Shown here in pieces: positions 60,395 through 64,000 of a DNA stretch of 64,000 bases. Position numbers and translations under genes: made by a program. Where the stretch lies: NCBI GenBank assembly GCA_033762255.1, contig JANRLT010000017.1, positions 1 through 64,000 of the forward strand. Direction: 5' to 3'. The notes beneath the pieces are model-generated. The model was not told the DNA's origin. It ran no database searches and was given only the letters and a program-made list of their open reading frames with translations. Each line of letters starts with the position of its first letter. The first letter of the stretch is position 1. This stretch comes from Pirellulales bacterium. GTDB lineage: Bacteria > Planctomycetota > Planctomycetia > Pirellulales > JALHPA01.

Positions 60395-61672
60395 ATGAGT
60401 CAGCAAAATCCACGCGACGCAAATTTTGACCACGAATCGCCGTATTCGGCAGCGCCAACTTCCGCCACGGCAGCGATGGCGGGAGGGCTTCCCACGGTCC
60501 GGCTCAAACCCCGCAAATCGCGCCCCTTTTATGGGCGGCACCCCTGGGTGTTGGATTCAGCGGTGGAAAGCATCACCGGCCTGCCTGGCGACGGAGATGC
60601 CGTACAATTGCTCAACGAAAAGGGCAAGTTTATCGCGACCGGCTATTACAACAGCCAAAGCCGGATCCGGGTGCGGCTGTATTCTTGGAATCCAACGGAA
60701 GCACTGGACGAAGCGTGGTTGGCGGGAAAGATTGTCGCCGCGATAGAGTTGCGCCGCCAGTTGGGTCTGCTGGAGCCTAGTTCCGCCGCGCGGATGATCT
60801 TTAGCGAATCCGACGGCCTGAGCGGACTGATCGTGGATCGGTTGGGTGATTATTTGGCGATCCAGGTCAATGCCCTGGCCATGGCGCGGCGCTTACCGCA
60901 AATTATTCCTATTTTACAACGGGAATTGCGTCCCCATGGGATTGTGATCAAGCAAGAGCGGGGCATTGGACCATTGGAAGGAGTGCATTTGCCGCCGGAA
61001 ACCCACTGGGGAGAGTTACCCGCGGCCCCCCTGACCATCACCGAACATCACATCAAATACGCGGTTGATTTGCGCACGGGACAAAAGACCGGCTTTTATA
61101 TCGACCAGCGCGATAATCGCCGCGCCGCGGCCAAGTATGCCTCTGGGCGGCGGGTGTTGGATATGTTTTGTTATAGCGGCGGGTTTGGGTTGAATTGCCT
61201 GGTGCATGGAGACGCGCAATCCGTGCTGGCCGTGGACAGCAGCGCCGCCGCGCTGCACTTGGCTGGCGAAAATGCCCGGCTCAACCATACCTCCGACTGG
61301 CACAGCCAGCAGGCCGACGCATTTGACCACCTGGCCGGGTTGGCGACCGGACCAGAACGCTTTGGATTGGTGGTTTTGGACCCGCCCAAGTTCGCCAATA
61401 AACGATCCGCCGTGGACGAGGCGTTAATGGCCTATCACCGGCTGAACCGGCTAGCGGTGGAACTACTGGAGCCCCAGGGAATCCTGGTGACGTGCTGCTG
61501 CTCTGGCCATGTTCTGCGGGAAGACTTTTTACACATGCTGGGGGGAGTGGCGCAGCGGAGTGGGCGGGATTTGCAAATCCTGGAACAACGGGGGGCGGCG
61601 GCGGATCATCCGGTCAGCGCCACCTGCCTGGAAACGGAATATTTAAAGTGTGTGATCTGCCGCGTGGGATGA
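60395..61672 (+). CDS. RlmI-like rRNA (cytosine-C5)-methyltransferase
   Basis: 425 residues. A PUA domain (about 27-100, LKPRKSRPFYGRHPWVL) precedes an RlmI-type central domain (GLSGLIVDRLGDYLAIQV) and a SAM-binding domain with VLDMFCYSGGFGLNCLVHG, VVLDPPKFAN near 327-334 and CCCSGHV, which holds the catalytic Cys. RlmI methylates C1962 of 23S rRNA; the exact target here is inferred. The first 25 residues are probably a flexible extension. Downstream of queF, likely cotranscribed. Confidence 0.9.
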   Translation: MSQQNPRDANFDHESPYSAAPTSATAAMAGGLPTVRLKPRKSRPFYGRHPWVLDSAVESITGLPGDGDAVQLLNEKGKFIATGYYNSQSRIRVRLYSWNPTEALDEAWLAGKIVAAIELRRQLGLLEPSSAARMIFSESDGLSGLIVDRLGDYLAIQVNALAMARRLPQIIPILQRELRPHGIVIKQERGIGPLEGVHLPPETHWGELPAAPLTITEHHIKYAVDLRTGQKTGFYIDQRDNRRAAAKYASGRRVLDMFCYSGGFGLNCLVHGDAQSVLAVDSSAAALHLAGENARLNHTSDWHSQQADAFDHLAGLATGPERFGLVVLDPPKFANKRSAVDEALMAYHRLNRLAVELLEPQGILVTCCCSGHVLREDFLHMLGGVAQRSGRDLQILEQRGAAADHPVSATCLETEYLKCVICRVG

Positions 61673-61749
61673 TGCGGGAAAGTATCGTTTGCAGACCGCG
61701 ACAAAACCTCCACTCCTCCAACCTCCATTTGTCCAAACTTCACACCCGC

Positions 61750-62430
61750 TTACTTCAAATACTTCCGCTCGTCGGGAAATTGTGTTTTCCATTGGCGCAA
61801 GGTCGCGCTTTTGATGGGCGTCTCGCGCAGATCCAGTTCGATGATCTCGGTCAGCGGAAGCAAATGCGTCCGAAAGCCCTCATCGGTGATTTTGGTCCCG
61901 CGCAGCCGCACAATTCGCAGCTTGGGCAGCTTGGCCAGAATAGCCAGTCCCGCGTCGGTGATCTGCGTGTCATTCAGGTCAATTTCGGTAAGTTCCGTCA
62001 GGTCCGCCACGTGGGCCAGGGTTTCATCCGTAACGTCGGGATTGGCCATTTGCAGAACGGTCAATTGCGGATAGTTGGCGATGTCGGCATAGGAAAAATT
62101 TTTGGCATCGGTCAGGGTCAGGTGGGTCTCGCCACGGCCGTTACGCTCATCAATGGTGACGATTGGTTGGTAATTGATGTACTGCGACAACAGATGCGCG
62201 CCGCCGTATGTTACGCCAATCAGCGTTATTGCTGTTACCAGCGTCCAGACCGGCCCCCGTACGCGCGGGTAATGGGTGGCGGCAAAAAACACCCCACACG
62301 GGGGAACCAGCGTTGACAACAAACCCCATCCGACTGATTGCCGCCACGCCCGGATGAGCAACCAAATCCAGCCCAGCACCAACAGCGTGATTCCCGTGAC
62401 AATAAACCAAAAGGCAATTTGCTCGAGCAT
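61750..62430 (-). CDS. Membrane protein with leucine-rich repeats
   Basis: 226 residues. Three hydrophobic segments at about 5-27, 33-50 and 62-82 anchor the N-terminus; the C-terminal half holds leucine-rich repeats (LTVLQMANPDVTDETLAHVA, then LTEIDLNDTQITDAGLAILA, then LRIVRLRGTKITDEGF). Planctomycete genomes contain many such LRR proteins; they bind proteins. The ATG has an AGAGGT about 6 nt upstream. No function is proposed. Confidence 0.85.
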   Translation of the reverse strand: MLEQIAFWFIVTGITLLVLGWIWLLIRAWRQSVGWGLLSTLVPPCGVFFAATHYPRVRGPVWTLVTAITLIGVTYGGAHLLSQYINYQPIVTIDERNGRGETHLTLTDAKNFSYADIANYPQLTVLQMANPDVTDETLAHVADLTELTEIDLNDTQITDAGLAILAKLPKLRIVRLRGTKITDEGFRTHLLPLTEIIELDLRETPIKSATLRQWKTQFPDERKYLK

Positions 62431-62962
62431 GTCGCACCTCTGGGCAAAGTGAATAAATTAGCAGTCTTTTTTGTAGCAAAATTCGTGGCTGGAGAGTAGT
62501 TAGCGGCAATACCCAAGCGGGGGTAAATATTTGTAGTGGGGATTTTCATATCAAATATGGCCTGCGGTTGCCACAAACGGGCTGCCAACGCGTCGCTAGT
62601 AAATCTCACCTTTAATAGATATGCTACAGACATGTGGTGGCTCGTTGGTAAAAGATATTTAGCCTATCATGGACTTTAGTCCGCGAATCAAGCTCCGATA
62701 ACTAACTGCGAGTTTACATTTAGATGAATGCTTTACATCTTTGGTGAACCGGGCCGTTGGCCCTTCCTGTCTAACTAGACATTAAACCTAGGGCGACGCT
62801 GCGCTTGCCCTAGGCTGGGATAGGCAGGGCCTTTGGCCCAAAAGGAATCAGTGTATTTGGCTCACAAAGGAATCCCTCTTAGAAGTCCATACTAAAAATA
62901 TACCTATACGTCGGCGGAATCATTTCTATAAGTAACCCAATCCTTTCGGCGATTTATCACCC
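62431..62962. other. Intergenic gap with repeat copy D
   Basis: No gene is supported. It contains copy D of the three-hairpin repeat (62746-62840) and should contain the promoters of the divergent genes on both sides. Confidence 0.5.
62746..62840 (+). repeat. Three-hairpin dispersed repeat, copy D
   Basis: GGGCCGTTGGCCC, then CCTAGGGC..GCCCTAGG, CTGGGATAGG and GGGCCTTTGGCCC in the same order as copies A and B. It lies between the LRR and rsmD genes. Confidence 0.86.
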
Positions 62963-63649
62963 ATGCCCCGTCCCCCCAAAAAATTCGCCGGCAAGTCAAA
63001 AGGCGCCCGGCAGGCCCATGCCCACGCCGCTCGGCAAGCGGCCGACGCGGCGGAGGCTGCCAGTCCGCCGCGGATCATCGGCGGTGATTTACGGGGGCGA
63101 AAGTTGCTCTTTACCCCCGATCCCCGCACCCGGCCCATGAAAGAACGCGTCCGCGAGGCCCTGTTTAATCTGCTGGGTCCGGGGGTGGCGGGGAAACACG
63201 CGCTGGATTTGTTTGCGGGAACGGGGGCGTTGGCGTTTGAAGCCCTGAGCCGCCGCGCGGCCAGCGCCACGCTGGTGGAACGGCACTTTCCCACGGCGGA
63301 CCTGCTGAAAAAGACCGCCGCTAGCCTGGAATTAACCGACCGCGTGACAGTATTGCCCGCCAATGCGCTCCTCTTTGCAAAAAAGCTTCCCTCCTTGCCA
63401 ACTATACCCTGGGTGGTGTTTTGCTCGCCTCCCTATGATTGCTATATTCGCCAAGAGGGGGAATTGCTGGAATTGCTGCAATCCCTGCTAGCCGCCGCGC
63501 CCACCGGATCGCTCTTTGCCGTCGAGGCGGACGAACGTTTTGACATGACCAAGCTGCCCCGCGCGGCGGAATGGCTGGTCCGCGAATATGAACCGGCGAT
63601 TGTGGCGGTATGGCGGGAGCCGCCACCCGAACCGTCGCTCGCGTCATAA
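62963..63649 (+). CDS. rsmD: 16S rRNA (guanine966-N2)-methyltransferase RsmD
   Basis: 228 residues, with an extra basic N-terminus of about 30 residues. It methylates N2 of G966 in 16S rRNA. Family motifs are PRIIGGDLRGRKL, RTRPMKERVREALFNLL and the SAM loop ALDLFAGTGALAFEAL (about 81-96). The catalytic motif, usually (D/N)PP(F/Y), is CSPPYDCY near 154-161, so the acidic residue is Ser. It is otherwise complete. ATG start. Confidence 0.93.
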   Translation: MPRPPKKFAGKSKGARQAHAHAARQAADAAEAASPPRIIGGDLRGRKLLFTPDPRTRPMKERVREALFNLLGPGVAGKHALDLFAGTGALAFEALSRRAASATLVERHFPTADLLKKTAASLELTDRVTVLPANALLFAKKLPSLPTIPWVVFCSPPYDCYIRQEGELLELLQSLLAAAPTGSLFAVEADERFDMTKLPRAAEWLVREYEPAIVAVWREPPPEPSLAS

Positions 63650-63655
63650 GCTTTG

Positions 63656-64000
63656 CTACGCCGTTTTTTGCTCGCATAGCCCTAGCTCGGCGCACATTTG
63701 CTCGCGGATTTTAAATTTTTGAATTTTGCCCGTGACGGTTTGGGGAAAAGCCTGCACGAATCGCACATACCGGGGGACTTTATAATGGGCTAGCTTCCCC
63801 CGGCAAAAGTCCCGCACTTGCTCTTCCGTCAGGTCCGCGCCCGCCGCGTATCCCGACTTTAGCTTGATCCAGGCGCACAATTCCTCGCCATATTTGGGGT
63901 CGGGCACGCCCACCACGCTGGCTTGCTCGATCGCGGGATGGGTAAAAAAGTACTCTTCGATTTCGCGGGGGTAGATGTTTTCGCCTCCGCGAATAACCAT
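63656..64000 (-). CDS. Acyl-CoA ligase, C-terminal part (runs off the window)
   Basis: 114 codons, open at the right edge. The sequence [34 protein letters not shown] and [15 protein letters not shown] is the C-terminal domain of an AMP-binding acyl-CoA ligase; the Lys of GKIQKF is the catalytic A10 lysine. The N-terminal adenylation domain lies beyond position 64000. It resembles medium/short-chain rather than the long-chain ligase at 16-17.9 kb. Its stop lies 7 nt from the rsmD stop. Confidence 0.9.
   Translation of the reverse strand: MVIRGGENIYPREIEEYFFTHPAIEQASVVGVPDPKYGEELCAWIKLKSGYAAGADLTEEQVRDFCRGKLAHYKVPRYVRFVQAFPQTVTGKIQKFKIREQMCAELGLCEQKTA

Noticed and set aside
1-64000. tRNA and rRNA genes
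   Set aside because: I found no T-loop plus acceptor-stem combination or rRNA sequence by eye; a tRNAscan run would be decisive.

Overview
The window reads as chromosomal DNA of a planctomycete, most likely of the Pirellulales/Pirellula type. The evidence is indirect but consistent: high GC, many genes without a clear Shine-Dalgarno site, a DUF1080 (3-keto-disaccharide hydrolase)-glucose/sorbosone dehydrogenase fusion, a DUF1207 protein, a PPi-dependent phosphofructokinase, a dockerin-like fragment, an ECF sigma operon with a pseudo-protease, and very large secreted proteins of unknown function. No rRNA or tRNA gene, CRISPR array, integrase or phage structural gene was seen. Gene direction switches often and most transcription units hold one to four genes.

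Layout. 0.4-6.2 kb: a BRCT-MerR-TPR regulator, the DUF1080-GSDH fusion and a beta-class DNA methyltransferase with a degenerate GIY-YIG-like tail, all on the minus strand. 6.6-10.8 kb: rsmG, glmM-like and pgm-like phosphohexomutases. 11-13.2 kb: a dockerin remnant, a membrane-anchored unknown and an HTH plus pseudo-receiver regulator. 13.8-19.4 kb: acyl-CoA dehydrogenase, acyl-CoA ligase, SDR and a RelE/ParE-type toxin-antitoxin pair. 19.8-25.0 kb: a dipeptide/oligopeptide ABC transporter operon (A-B-C-D). 25-27 kb: a 28-residue membrane peptide and glgA. 27.5-30.3 kb: ECF sigma factor, probable membrane partner and a trypsin-fold protein without the catalytic triad. 30.7-36 kb: secreted unknowns, a Nudix hydrolase, a sulfite-oxidase-fold molybdoprotein and a DUF1207 protein. 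36.4-47.7 kb: two translationally coupled genes for secreted, membrane-anchored proteins of 1218 and 2560 residues. 48-54 kb: rimI-like acetyltransferase, moaA, a metzincin, a BON protein, an orphan NarL-type regulator and a Gly/Pro-rich secreted peptide. 54.4-58.9 kb: gnd, a RAYT transposase with its REPs, a HAD phosphatase and PPi-PFK. 59.2-64 kb: queE, queF, rlmI-like, an LRR membrane protein, rsmD and the end of another acyl-CoA ligase.

Functional threads: sugar-phosphate and glycogen metabolism (two phosphohexomutases, glgA, gnd, PPi-PFK); translation and RNA modification (rsmG, rsmD, rlmI-like, queE, queF, rimI-like); molybdenum cofactor (moaA plus a Mo enzyme); fatty-acid activation and oxidation (two ligases and an acyl-CoA dehydrogenase).

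The least explained material is between and beside these genes. There are several families of short palindromes, three of which begin with GTAG (or CTAG in one copy) and one of which brackets a RAYT gene and provides a host gene's stop codon. There is a roughly 95-bp three-hairpin repeat in three full copies and one fragment, a pair of tandem hairpins whose stems differ while a 21-nt purine-rich loop is conserved, and three evenly spaced boxes ahead of the ECF sigma gene. The 11-kb giant-protein operon is the best candidate for an undescribed protein system. All functional calls come from reading translations and motifs by eye; no database search was run.
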